Assembly (NCBI GenBank): GCA_949752745.1
Contig: OX457029.1
Location: 16,369,956-16,433,955, forward strand
Length of the DNA: 64,000 nucleotides
Direction of reading: 5' to 3'
DNA from: Protula sp. h YS-2021
Taxonomy: Eukaryota; Annelida; Polychaeta; Sabellida; Serpulidae
The notes under the pieces are model-generated. The model made no database searches and was not told the DNA's origin. It saw nothing but the letters and a program-made list of their open reading frames with translations. Below, one piece after another: positions 1-14,889 of the stretch. A program made the position numbers and the translations under genes. Positions within the stretch are counted from its first letter, which is position 1. Each line of letters begins with the position of its first letter.

Positions 1-812
1 TTGAGTTGATGCGCGGTTCTTATTCTGGACCACTGCGCATGTTTATTTAAGTTGCGTTGATGCGCAGTTCTTATTTTGAGTAGTGCGCCTGTGATTTAAG
101 TCGCGTTAATGCGCAGTTCGCATTTCGTACTAGTGCGCATGTTTATTTAACTTGCGTTGATGCACGGTGCTTATTTTGGTCCAGTGTGCTTGCTTATTTA
201 GCTTTCGCTGATGTGCGGTTCGCAATTCGGACCAGTGTGCATGTTTATTTAATTTGCGTCGATATTCGGTTCGCATTTCGGACCAGTGTACCTGTTTCTT
301 TAGGTTGCGTTGATACGCGGTTCGCATTTCGGACCAGTGCGCAGGTTCACTTAACTTGCGTTGACACGCGATTTCATTTCGGACCAGAACGCATCTTTAT
401 GTAAGTCCCCTCGATGCCCGACTCTTATGTCTATTCAACTTGCGCCGATTCGTGGTTCTTTCTTCGGACCACTGCGCATGTTTATTTAACTTGCGCTGAT
501 GCGCGGTTCTCATTTCAGACCACTGCGCATGTCTATTCAACTTGCGTCGATGCGTGGTTCTTTTTTTCGGACAAGTGCGCATGTTTGTTTAACTTGCGTT
601 GATGTGTGGTGCTTATTTTGGACCAGTTTGCAGGTTTATTTATCTTCCGTCGATGTGCGGTTCATATTTCGGACCAATGCGCATGTTTATTTAACTTACA
701 TCGATGCGCAGTGCTTAATTTGGACTACTCCGAATGTTTATTTAACTTGCGTCGATGTGCGGTTGTTAAATCTGACTAATGCGCAAGTTCATTTAACTTG
801 CGTTTATGCGCT
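1..812. repeat. 51-bp minisatellite, about 16 copies
   Basis: The unit reads like cttgcgttgatgcgcggttc followed by ttattt, cggaccactgcgcatg and tttatttaa, and returns about every 51 bases from the window edge. Because 51 is a multiple of three, several frames stay open on both strands, so the open frames of 60-105 codons here are by-products. The array probably continues to the left of the window. Confidence 0.9.
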
Positions 813-829
813 GTAGGAGGAGATTCATT

Positions 830-1830
830 TAATTTTTTTTTCAAAAATTCCGAAAAAAATTAAAAAGTTTTACAATTCACTCAAAAAGCACCAGCCGTAT
901 GCATGACCCCATAGAGACGGCTCATATCAAAAATAAATGAAATCTGATAAAAACTGTAGGGGGAAATGCATTTTGAATTTTTTTCTTCAAAAATTCCCCA
1001 AAAATCCCTGATCGACTCGAAAAGCACAGGCCGCATTCACGACACCCTAAGCATGCCTCAGCCCCAAAATAAATGATGCCTGATCAAAACTGCAGTAGAA
1101 GATGCATTTTGAGGTATTTTCATCAAAAATTACCCCTGAAATCAAAAATTCCCAAGTCGAGTCAAATAGCACAAGCCGTATGCCCGACCTACCTAAGGAT
1201 GCCTCATAAAAAAAAATAAATGAAATCGGATAAAAACTGTAGGAGGAAATGCATTTTGAAGGTTTTTTTTCAAAACTTCGCTAAAAATACAGAAAATACA
1301 GAAATTGTTTGACTAAAAAAGCGCAAGCCGTAAGAAAGAAAAAAAAGAAGAAAAAGGTTCAAAACTGCAAGGGAAATGCTTTTTAAGTTTTTTTTTTCTT
1401 TAAAAACTCCCTAAAAATACAATAATTGTCCGATCGACTAAAAAGCAAAAGCCGCATGCGCGACCCTTTAGGGTGCCTCATACCAAAAAAATGACATCGG
1501 ATCAAAAATGTAGGAAGAGATATATTTTAAAATTTTACTTCAAAAATTCTCCAAAAAATTAAAAAAATCACCCGAGGGACTAAAAAAGCACAAACGGTAT
1601 GCACGACCGATTATGGATGCCTCACACCAAAAATAAATGACATCGGGTCAAAAATGTAGGAGGAGATACATTTTAAATCTTTTTTTCTTTAAAAATTCCC
1701 AAAAAATTCAAAAATCACCCGATCGACTAGAAAAGCACAAGCCGTATGCAAGACCCCTTAGGGATGCCTCACACCAAAAATAAATGACATCGGATCAAAA
1801 TGGTAGGAGGAGATGCGTTTTGAAACAAAG
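830..1830. repeat. ~145-bp tandem repeat, about 7 copies
   Basis: A block containing aaaagcacaagccgtatgc, a conserved gatgcctca, aataaatga(c/a)atc(g/t)ga and gtaggaggagatgcattttga recurs near 885, 1023, 1168, 1321, 1443, 1588 and 1734. Copies are diverged and separated by A- and T-rich linkers. It is non-coding and AT-rich. Confidence 0.8.
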
Positions 1831-1903
1831 TTTACTAAATAAACAACTAACTAACTAACGGACACCATCCGCAGACCGATAGGAATACCCCAGCTTACGT
1901 GTA

Positions 1904-2186
1904 ATGGATATGGGAGAAAAAATCGAGATATTTCCTTGTGAGAATGGAGCCCCTGACGAAGACGAAAATGGACATGAAAAAGAAAACGTTACAAAGTTCA
2001 CCCTGGATATGAACAAGATCTTTTAGTTTGTCATGGATAAGACGTATCCTCCAGGATCGTCAAAATCGGATAAGCGCAAAATAAGAGCGCAATCAAAGCG
2101 TTTCCCGCTGAAAGATTCCACTCTTCATTATGTGGCACGAGAGAAAATTATTTTTCCTGTATGGTTTAAACTTAATCAGGTTATTT
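1904..2186 (+). pseudogene. integrase-associated coding relic (GIN1/KRBA2-like segment)
   Basis: An ATG at 1904 opens a frame with an acidic stretch, a TAG at 2024-2026, and then in the same frame a segment from 2033 with YPPG, a basic SKSDKRKIRAQSKRF and LKDSTLHYV. That pattern (short leader, K-R-rich helix, F.LKD..L.YV) resembles the region just before the H2C2 zinc finger in retroelement-derived integrases such as GIN1. The frame runs to a TGA shortly after 2186, with a possible donor (cag/gttatt) at 2186. No H2C2 finger or catalytic core follows. It is either a dead retroelement scrap or an exon of a domesticated integrase gene whose other exons I cannot find; the internal stop favours a relic. 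Confidence 0.4.
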
Positions 2187-3435
2187 TGTTCTGACTGATA
2201 TTGAATATTCCATTCGACTAGGTTGCAAGAGGTAAAATTGTTTTATGCGTTATCGGAATTAAGTTTAAAAGCATCGGGTTTAATATGGAATTAAATGGAG
2301 TAAAAAAGAAATACATGAAGTAGTTATTGTATCAATTTAACTCAGCGAATATGCAGAGCTATGTATATGAAATTTATTTTCATGTTTCGAATGCCTGATA
2401 TAAATTTTTAGGAAAATCTGACAGAATGATCTTTGAGCTGTGTTATACACTCGCATAGTTATATTTTCGTCATGTTGCAGGGACATCTTCAAGTGGCTTA
2501 CCTACAGGGCCACTAGGGCCATCAGGAAAGATGATGCACATTTGCAACATGGATCATCATTTCATACCTGTTTATGCCATCTAAATGTGAAATTGGCGTG
2601 GACTTACATTCGGACTTCAGTGTTTTTAATGTTACAGAAACATGGCAAATTGCCTTCAGCTACTATGTAAATCATCAACCAAATATGGTGTACTCCATAC
2701 ACAAAAGATCAATAGTCAGTTTAAAAAGATAAAAGCGACTCAATGCCATCGAAAATAATGCATTGAAAAATAACATTCAATAATCAGTCTGCTTCATAGA
2801 TGGAGCTGCAAAGTCTTTTTACTAGACGGTGGAATTTTTTACTGTCACACCCGGACTGAGAAATTTGTAATATATAAAGCAAGCAGCACACGATGTCGGA
2901 AAAACTTTACTGTCCCTTACACCAAACATCTTAATCAAATGTAACATATTTAAATTGAAGGCTGACCCGAGCCAGCTGGCCCTGTGGATTTCTAATATAA
3001 TCAGAAGCTGTGAAATTACACTTGCTCAGTAACAGACACAAACACATATTCTCATACTGAAACAGAGAATCTGAAATCTTTCGTTTTAATGGCGACTCGC
3101 CAGGTCCACACGAACCTGCTTAACGTATGATCGCCTAGCAGAGACAGTGTCGACCCGAAGTTACTCAGCGATACCTTACACCCCATTTTTTTTAACAATC
3201 TCTCAAAGTTGAGCTTGCCGCCCAGCGGGATATTATTCAGGTCATTGCCTGTCTTCACATCATCTCTTGTTTGCTTTAACAGTTCTCAAGGCAACTACAG
3301 TGTAGTATTTTATAGAACTGAAATAAAAAGAGGAAGACTTGAATAGGAAAATTCGCCAAAGAAATGCAACATAACAAGCCACACGGCTGTTTCCCCCATT
3401 TAAAAGCACCAGCTTTTTTGACCACCATCGGCCCA
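2187..3435. other. no gene seen
   Basis: AT-rich sequence. A segment after ttgcag at 2480 (open frame to 2670) and a minus-strand open frame at 3052-3258 are non-repetitive but match no family I recognise and have no convincing splice partners. Confidence 0.4.
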
Positions 3436-5337
3436 CACACATAATTTTGCCTCGTCACACTTTGTCAGTAGTTTGTCAAGAACTTGTCAGTTGATTGTCA
3501 GTTTGACAAGTTTGACCTCGTCAGGGTCTTGACGAGTTTTCTGACCAATGCCTCGTCACACATTGACAAACACTTGTCGCTATCTTGTCAGAAACTTGTC
3601 ACAAATTTGTCAAGTATTGCGTCACCATGACGTCACATCCTTTTCAAAACAAGTGAAAACACGCGGACATCCTTTTTGAGATTTCTTAGGTTTTAATGAA
3701 TATTACTAGAAGTTTCAAATTATCACGTCTTAAAAACATGTTTATTGGATAAACCATGATGTAAGTGCACACAGCATATTTTCTGCATGTTTTAAATTAA
3801 GTTGTGATGTTTGTAAAATGCTTGTGAAATTTGTATTATCGCCCAATGTTGCAATGAATAAAGTATATCGTGTACTTACTGGCATGTAATCAAACAGGGT
3901 GAATGGATTCGATTATTTTAGTGTTTAATATAACAAAACCTGATGGTATAACTATCAAAACCACAACTGGACATTTTAGTCCGAATGATTCTCAGGTGAA
4001 TCTTTGTTTTAAAGAAATACTTGTTGAGTACTTGGGTAATTGTCGCAAAAAGTTTGCTCAATGGATCCTCAGTGAGAACGATACCTTTCTGTGCCTATTC
4101 TGCTTTTTCTGCTGATGTAAGTACTCTTTGGGTACGATTCCATAGAGTGAAAGAGGTAAGGGGGTTAGTGTTGAGATCCGTGCCGACATTAGATGGAAGT
4201 GGGAAGGGGGGGTAATCAAAAACAATGAAATAGAGAATTGGCGACCACCTTTCAGATGTTTCGGATAAAAATACCAGGGCATAATTCATTACGAGCGACA
4301 ACCATCAAGATCCGGATAGAAAGACGTACAGAAAAATCTGTTTTTAGCCACTCCCTTCCGGAATCAGATGAAAAGACAAACAGTAAGACCTGCTTTTCGC
4401 GACCATGATGAAAAAGACTTACAGTAAAACCTTTACAGTGACCACCTTCCAGATCCGGATAAAAAAGACGTAGAGTATAAGCTCAGTTTGTAGTCGCACA
4501 TTCCACATTCCTATTTATATAAGATAATAGTCTTAATTTTGAAATAGTACAAAACTGTAAAACTTTGTAAACAGGAGAGGCAGGCGGTGGAAAAGGATGG
4601 CAGGGGAGGGGGTGGAGATGGGCTAACATTTGTTTTTGTTGACAAAAACAAAAAACAATGACTGCCTAATAAAAGAGTTTGACATGTTCGGGTATTCTGA
4701 CGTTGGTGTGCACTGGCCACTCTAGTATAATTAGATATTAATGTTTTGGGCTGGTAACAAGGTCCCTGAAAATTCTAATTATACTCGATTAACTTGAACT
4801 TGGGTGGCCACAATGTCCTTAGACAATGGTGTTAATGTAAATGTTTTCAAATCGTAATTATTTTGTTTAATATTCTTTATTCGGATAGTTCGTCAATCAC
4901 TTGTCAAAGATATTTTGATGAATTTGTGACAAGATATTAACAAACTGCAAATTAGGATTTGACAAATACATGACAAGAAAATGACAAGCCAGTGACAAAG
5001 ACAAATTTTTGACAAATTTACATTGTTGAGTTAGGCATCGTCAGGTTGACGAGTTTAGGGTCGTCAATCAATTTGACGAAGTTTTGACGAATTTTTGACA
5101 AATTGACAAGTTCGAAATGACGAGTTTCTGACGAGTTATTGACGAATTATTAGCATGACGAATTAATGACAAGCTGTAAACTGACGAATTAATGACAAAT
5201 TTATGACAAAGTGTTGACAAATTTTTGATTGGAATTCGTTGAAGTGGGCATCGTAAAATGGACAAGGCAAATTAGTCAGTCTCTTGTCAGTTCGACAACT
5301 TTTCGACGAATTCTTGACAAAGGCATATTATGTGTGC
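3436..5337. mobile_element. foldback DNA element with TTGTCA-rich inverted repeats
   Basis: The left end (acacataattttgcctcgtc) and the reverse complement of the right end (acacataatatgcctttgtc) match, and both arms are packed with degenerate TTGTCA or CGTCA motifs: left arm about 3436-3640, right arm about 4890-5337 with TGACAA and TGACGA. The internal 1.2 kb has no coding sequence that I can recognise, so it looks non-autonomous. I could not identify a direct target duplication. Long arms built of short repeats are typical of foldback and some MULE-type elements. Confidence 0.6.
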
Positions 5338-8512
<3,175 letters not shown>

Positions 8513-9119
8513 GTGACCTTCTCAGAAATCCTGTTTCGAGCGTTTAACTCACTGTCAGCAAACAGTTCACTTCGAGTCGGTTCTACAAACAGGGAAGTTT
8601 CAAATTGTCACCGTAATTCTTCCCTTCTGCCAGCAGCAGGGCATTGTAGGGTTGTTGGGCACCCAGTTAATCCCAGGCTGGAAAAGTCATGTCAAGTTTT
8701 TCTCTGGGTCGATAGTGCGGCAGCTCTTCTTGTGAAGTTGCAACCACCAGCTCTTTCTGTGACAATCACGCAAACGCTAATGTGTTGCGACGACTTGACA
8801 CAGTCTCGAGTAGTGCAGCCGCTCATGCCCACCTCTGATACGGCGTTGAGTCGTTCACGTAATCACAGCAGCGGCGTAGTACCTGTTACGGGTGCAAAAC
8901 CTCGGCACTGTGTCGGGTTGTTGCAGTGCCAGTACGGCGTAAGCATCTGTCACGTGTCACGGTACGAGGCTTTCCTCCAGCTTCACCGCGGGTGTAGAGC
9001 TTATTAAAGGTTTGCGTATTACTATCGCTTAAAATACACATAGTTCTGTTATCGAATACGAGCCGATGTTGTGATAGCAACCTCCTACAAGGCAATGTTG
9101 TTCTTATGCGAGACTTTCA

Positions 9120-9400
9120 CGTTGTGAGCGTGGGTCGATTATGTACGCTACGAGTCGACCTGTCACGACCCGTTGCAGTGACTGGTGGATCAGGTGACTC
9201 GTCGCTGCTGTTACGAGTAGTGTATGAAGCGAGCCGTCATTGTCACGACCCATGGAGGTGATGGGTCGATCAGGTGACGGGTCGCTGCTGCTACGAGTAG
9301 TGTATGCAGCGAGTCGTCACGACTCGTATCAGTGACGTTTCGATTATGTGAGGACTTGGTTGCTGCTTGCAACGAGTTGTTACTGTCACGACCCGCATCG
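9120..9400. repeat. ~84-bp GC-richer repeats at the left end of the DIRS-like element
   Basis: Blocks such as gggtcgctgctgctacgagt and gtatg(a/c)agcgagtcgtca recur about three times with gtcacgacccg linkers. Related sequence (gatgggtcgctgctgctacg) appears near 20950, on the far side of the inserted LTR element. Repeats shared by the two ends fit the terminal and internal complementary regions of DIRS/Ngaro-type elements, but I have not been able to align them fully. Confidence 0.5.
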
Positions 9401-9827
9401 ATATTCATCATTCGGCGTATATGTCAGATATCATATTATCAGTCGTGATTGTCAAGGGTTTGTGACGGGTCGGTGCCATCAACAACCGTCCATGTAACAG
9501 GTCGTATCTGTCATCTGTCACGACCTGTTACTACGACGGATCGTGTTCCGGGTCGTGTCTGCTTCATCTCAGTCACGTGTCACTTGTTGCATTGGCGGGT
9601 ATCGACGCTATGTTGATCGTGCATGTCACGGGTTGTTTTTAAAAGAGCATCGACTTTTTTCGCTCTTTGCAGTTAAAAGTTAGTGATTAAGTCGTTTTAT
9701 GTTTATTTAAGTTTGTTAATGATACAGAACAGTGCTAACTACTTATGGCATTTGCTGTTGTTGTATATTCACTATCAATTCTGGATTCATGTGTACACAT
9801 CATGCGAGCAGGGGATCCTCACTCTAG

Positions 9828-11703
9828 ATGCACCGTATTTCAGTGCCATTGGTACATCCAGCCCTGCAGACTGGAAACCGTTCTTACAAATGTGTTCATC
9901 TTGAGGATTCTCTATTCTACTTCCTGCTCCAGCAACAGAAGACAGCCAGAGTACTCGCTAAAAGCCGGAAACGCTCCAAGAGCGAGAAGTTTTCTGCTTC
10001 AGTTCACACGTTGTCACCCTCCGTCCTCACCTCAGTCGATAAATCGGATACGGAGGGGTCACGACCGTCAAAGAAGCTGAAACATAAAACATTCTCAGCT
10101 GCTCTATATAATGTCACCACGTCGGCATCCTGGATGTACTTTATCATCCCAGGTCAGGTAGACGTCACGTCGGTGATGGTTACGCGTATCATTACCACCA
10201 CCCCTGCTACACAGGCACTTATTCAATTAGTGATAATGACGCCTTTGATGAGCGATCTCCTAATTTAGTTCAGGATGTGCCTATACAGGATTTACTTACC
10301 ACAACCGAAATGAATTTAAACATTTAGACGGCAGTTAAACAATTATTTTTCGGAGACAATACCGAGTAGACATGAGTTTTCTCCGTTGAACCAGTTTACG
10401 TTAAGTTTAAATTTATATCCGGACACTTAAAACACGCATCGGACGAGGAACTTTAAGACTTAACTCGAAATCAGTCTCAGTGGCTTCGGCAACGTCACGC
10501 CTCAATGGAGTCCCATTGGCCACTATTACTACAGAACCGTCGTCTCCTAAATATACTCAACCTCCATCTCTGCCTTTCATGACCCCGAGACAGCCATTGA
10601 CCGGCAGCAGACATCATTTACAAGAGGATTCAACTATGGACAACTCCTCGTCGAGCGAGGAGGAACCAGCGGTCATGAGTGAGCAAGAGCATATCCCGTC
10701 CATGCTCAGTACGGCATCGGTGGTGCATAAAAGACTCTCGTCACCGGTTTCTATTTCGGTATCTCGTCGTGCTCCGCAGTTAGCTGCCTGAGTTTCGGCG
10801 CTGTTCTGGTCACAATCGATGTCATACCGTGATTCTCTCCATGTCATAACCCCGGAAGATTATAAGCCTTTACGGCCTGTACGCATTCCTACTCCGCAGG
10901 GTGTTGGGATCGTACCAGAAGACTTTGAAGAGGCGTCTGTAGTCAATTTGACAGTATCAGATTTTCCTTTCAAGGATAATATTAAGTTTGTAGCAGACAA
11001 TTTTACAGCCTCTATCACCACTACAGAGCTGCAAATCAGAAGACCGTCTTTTCAGTCACAACTACCACCACGTGAAGACTTCTTGGAACTGTCCACGGCT
11101 CCATGCATGCAGAATGCATTGCAGGACAGGATGGAGGGGCTGAAAGCGTTACAGGAGAAACGTCTGCGTCAGTGGTCACATCTCCTGCCGTACGAAGCAT
11201 TACATGCCAAGACAGCTACATATCAGTCGAATGATCTTTTATTACAGACCAAACCGTTTACTTACCTTCGTGACATGGGCCCGTGGTTCCCAACCGTTAA
11301 CTCTGAGTCTAGCATTCCATTGGCTAAACTGCAGTTATCTAGAAGAAGTGGCACGGAAGTGCAAACACTATCCTTTCAAGATGCGGTCTTTCAGGCACTT
11401 AGAAAGTTTGCTGCTCTACGCGCGAATGTTTTGTTCGACCGTATATTTGACTCTTTCGTTGCAGCTTTGTCAGATTTCTTAAAACTTAATGCTTATCTGC
11501 TCACATCGTTGAGGGTTCTAGGACGAGATGAAGTGTTGCCACACTCAAATATAAGTAAAGAAGACGCGCGTAAACTCCGTTTTGTAGATTTTAGCAAAGA
11601 ACGGGCTTATCTATTTCCCAAATCGAGCTTAATCAAAAGTAATGGTTTTTTGCCCTACCGTTCGGCTTATCGACAGCATCGTGTGTGTTTTCCCAGGGTT
11701 TGA
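9828..11703 (+). pseudogene. DIRS/Ngaro-like gag ORF, decayed
   Basis: The main open piece is 10480-11703, interrupted by one in-frame TGA at 10789-10791; 10819-11703 alone codes 294 residues. It has a Ser/Glu-rich acidic stretch (SSSSEEEPAV), then a helical region around FQDAVFQALRKFAALRANVLF typical of the gag-like ORFs that precede reverse transcriptase in DIRS and Ngaro elements. A basic Lys/Arg-Ser segment (KSRKRSKSEK) in the frame at 9828-10268 may be the N-terminal part. The tyrosine recombinase tail that follows at 12365 supports the class. No reverse transcriptase or RNase H was found between them, so the copy is internally deleted. Confidence 0.55.
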
Positions 11704-12364
11704 AGATAGTCAAACGTCGGGGCCGTCAAGTAGGCTTATTTTCTGTCAACCTCATGGAAAACATTATCACCCAAATCCTCAGTTATTTCGATACATTTTC
11801 CTTTATGAAAGCTAGGGGTTCCTCTTAAAGAGCAATTCAGAAAATGAACAGGATGCACAAAGATTCTACGAATAAGATTTACTTCTCACATTGGCCACCT
11901 TTTGGGTCATAGTGAGTTGATAGAGGCATCAATGCTGTTTAGATGTTCGAAGTCAGGAAGGTTTCAGTAAGATCGTAAGATCGATTATGATATACTGCTC
12001 AGCTCTTAGTTTAATTATGAAGCGTGCATCGTGTTATGATTTGTTTACTTGTCATGTATTTTCGGATTTACTAAGGCCGTTTCAACTAGGATGCCCAGTC
12101 TCCCACAGAACAGTGGTCCCCTGTGATTTGTCCCTGGTTTTTGAATATTTCTAGCCGATTGTTAGGTCACGTGATAGGGTCCTTATGCCCCGTCGCCCTA
12201 TCACGCGCACACAGTAAGCGGGCAAGTGCTATAACCGTAGCACATTACAACGTCGTCTATTTATATCCTTCACGTATGGTATCACAGTATATCTTTACCT
12301 ATACCTAATTCTGTCAAGAAATCAATGTTGTTAGTATATGATGATATAATTAAAGAACCTGAAG

Positions 12365-12640
12365 ATGTATTGTCAATTAAAGGTCATTAAAGGTCATCAG
12401 GTTAGACATGAGGCGCGCTCCTTACATAATGCTAATGGTGTCTCAATGTGTGATTTGTTACGGGTTGTCTGTTGGCCCTCGCCTAACACGTTCATCAAGC
12501 ACTATTTGCAAGAATATACAACTAATGCGTTTAAAAATTTGCACAGTCTTGGTTCCATTGTTGCTGCTGAATCAGTGATTCCTAATAGCCCTCCTTCTTG
12601 CAGAATCCCCCAGCAATCTGGCAGAAAGAAAACCTACTAG
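12365..12640 (+). pseudogene. tyrosine recombinase C-terminus of the DIRS-like element
   Basis: The translation shows HQVRHEARSL, a later W, then SPNTFIKHYL and SIVAAESVI. This is the H-x-x-R / W / Tyr arrangement of the tyrosine recombinases of DIRS-type retrotransposons, including the conserved tail with VVA(A/Q)(E/Q)S(V/I). The N-terminal half, with the first catalytic Arg, is not visible as an open frame upstream, where the sequence carries stops. The LTR retrotransposon starts 64 bases after the stop. Confidence 0.7.
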
Positions 12641-12703
12641 AAAAAGAAGGGCAATAAGTAGATTCTGTGGTGGATGCATCGTTCAACTCCGCTACAATAG
12701 CAT

Positions 12704-13745
12704 TGTCAAAGTCTAGCAGCGGGTTATCGCTTAAGGTGTCAATGACTTTTATCACGGAGTGGTCGTATTTTATTTTGTTTAAATGCGGTTCTCTATTTTC
12801 CTCGAAGTTATCGTATTACTTCTTCTTTTTTTTATATATCTTGGTCGTACAAGTCAAATAAATATCCAGGTATTCATTCTCTCTGTTTTATTGTCGATAC
12901 AACTCACAACATCCACAATATGCAGTTATTCCCTTCTTAGTCTATTACTTATTCCAACTTTAAATTTACTTTCACTTTATCCCCCTTTTCTCCAAATTTG
13001 CTAGGTTCTATCCAGTATCTGATTCAGTTTACTCGATACCATCTAGTTTTCACACAGCAAGCAGTCTTCCTATAAATGCCCTTTACTTGAACGCTATTTC
13101 AATTTTCCCGCCAATTTTTGTATCCAAACTGGTCTCCTTCTGCCTTCTAGAATTTGTGAAAACCGACTGCCTCGAACGCTGCGGCTGTCTGTCTTATATA
13201 CCTTCATGAGGGTGCCGAAAATTTGCCAATAGGAACGTTTCCCTCCAAAATTATTGCCCAATCACATCACAGCTTTTTTGCTTACATTTCGTTTGTTTTC
13301 ATGCCGTTGTTTGGTTCTTACACCTCCCCGTCGTAAAGGTAAATATTTACATTCGGGGAGAGAATTATACTCAACAATACTATTGGATACACAGAACCAC
13401 GTGACAGAAAATTTCGCTCCCTTTTACTAAAAAAAATCTATAATTTGACAAATCTTAAGATTTAAAAACTAAAGCCTTACAGTATCAGTGTGTATTGAAA
13501 GTACAATGTACAGCAAGGAGTTATGATTCAAAATACTTCACAAAAAGCTAAATTCACACGTTTATCCCCAAATTTGAACAAAAATTAAAAAATGGTATTC
13601 AAAGATACCGAAAGCCTTAAAAAGTTACATATATGAGCGGCATGACTACGAAGTCACCAAAACTTTACAATTAATCCCACAACAACGATTCTGATAATAA
13701 CATACACAAATCGACCCAAAAAATGCAAAATTCTATATTCTGACA
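12704..13745 (-). repeat. 3' LTR
   Basis: 1042 bp, TGTCA...TGACA on the + strand. Compared with the other LTR it has one extra A near 12782 and C instead of A in the aatc(c/a)cacaac segment near 13675. It lies next to the polypurine tract. Confidence 0.93.
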
Positions 13746-13760
13746 ACAACCCCCCTTTGA
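13746..13760 (-). other. polypurine tract
   Basis: Reading the minus strand, CTCAAAGGGGGGTTG lies immediately 5' of the 3' LTR, the expected plus-strand primer site. Confidence 0.75.
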
Positions 13761-14121
13761 GAAAATACTCAAGTTATTTTCATTCACAATGTCAGAATAA
13801 CCTTAAACTGAACGGTTTTAATTTAACTATGCAAAAATTACTTAAAGGCGTTAGAAAACACCATTAAAGACGACACCATGCAAAAATTTGCACGTTTTCA
13901 ATCTAAAACGTCCCCTTTTTAAGCTCACTGCTCATGAAAACGTATCAAACCGCGTGTCCTGGCGTGAATTACATATCAAGCCGTAGAATTGTAACAGTAG
14001 CAAAATTTCTAAAATCGTTAAACGCGGAAGTTTTCAGAATGCAGATGTCGATGAAACAAACACATGCCATTCATCAACTATTTAATACAAGTGTCACAAT
14101 CTAGCTGTTTGCACAAAAATG

Positions 14122-14886
14122 TCACATTCTGCTCAGGTAATCCGCTCCGATGTTTTCGGTTCCCTTGATGGCTTTGATGCTAAAATTGTAGTTTTGCAAG
14201 AAAAGTGCCCAGCGCATGAGACGTCCGCCTTCGACTTTTCCCTTCCGTAAATATGCGAGCGGCGCATGGTCTGTTTCGAGCGTAAATGCTCTACCGTACA
14301 GGTACTTGGCGAATCGCATCATACCGAATACGATTGCGAGACATTCACGCTCTATCACGGAATAGTTTTTCTCGCGAGATAACAGTTTACGACCAGCGTA
14401 AGCGATTGGGAATGGGCCGTCGCTAAATTGTTGTAAAAGCACTGCTCCAAGTCCGGTGTCCGATGCGGCTGTACGTAACAAAAACTCCCTGTTGAAGTCG
14501 GGGAGGTGCAAAATCGGTGCACTGTTCAAAAGTTCTTTCAATTTGGTGAAAGCGCGCTCTTGTGGTTCCTTCCACTCCACTTTCGTTGGTTGACCCTTTT
14601 TGATCAAATCCGTCAGAGGCGCGGTGACTTCTGCGAACTTTGGGATGAATTTGCGGTAGAAGCCTGCTAAGCCTAAGAAGGAGCGTATTTGTTTCTTTGT
14701 TGTCGGTCGACACGCGTCTTGGATTTTTCGAAGCTTATCCTCTTCCATTTGTAAGGATCCGTTGCCGACAACGTGTCCGGTGAAATTAATGTTGTCGTAA
14801 CCGATGAAACATTTCGATGGTCGCACCGTAAGATTTGCGTCGCGTATTCTGGTGAAAAGTTCTCGTAGTAAGCGCAAATGTTGTTC
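14122..14886 (-). CDS. reverse transcriptase thumb and RNase H part
   Basis: Same frame as the upstream part, after the double stop. It has the reverse transcriptase connection region (FLGLAGFYRKFIPKF) and an RNase H with YAGRKLLSREKNY, ERECLAIVFGM and ETDHAPLAYL, ending GADYLSRM. The first RNase H catalytic Asp, normally in a T-D-A-S motif, is Ala here (RTAASDTGLGA), so RNase H activity is doubtful. Confidence 0.88.
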   Translation of the reverse strand, partial: EQHLRLLRELFTRIRDANLTVRPSKCFIGYDNINFTGHVVGNGSLQMEEDKLRKIQDACRPTTKKQIRSFLGLAGFYRKFIPKFAEVTAPLTDLIKKGQPTKVEWKEPQERAFTKLKELLNSAPILHLPDFNREFLLRTAASDTGLGAVLLQQFSDGPFPIAYAGRKLLSREKNYSVIERECLAIVFGMMRFAKYLYGRAFTLETDHAPLAYLRKGKVEGGRLMRWALFLQNYNFSIKAIKGTENIGADYLSRM

Positions 14887-14889
14887 CTA

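Noticed and set aside
8513..9007. 164-codon plus-strand frame
   Set aside because: Lies in the left region of the DIRS-like element; composition and lack of motifs do not support a protein.
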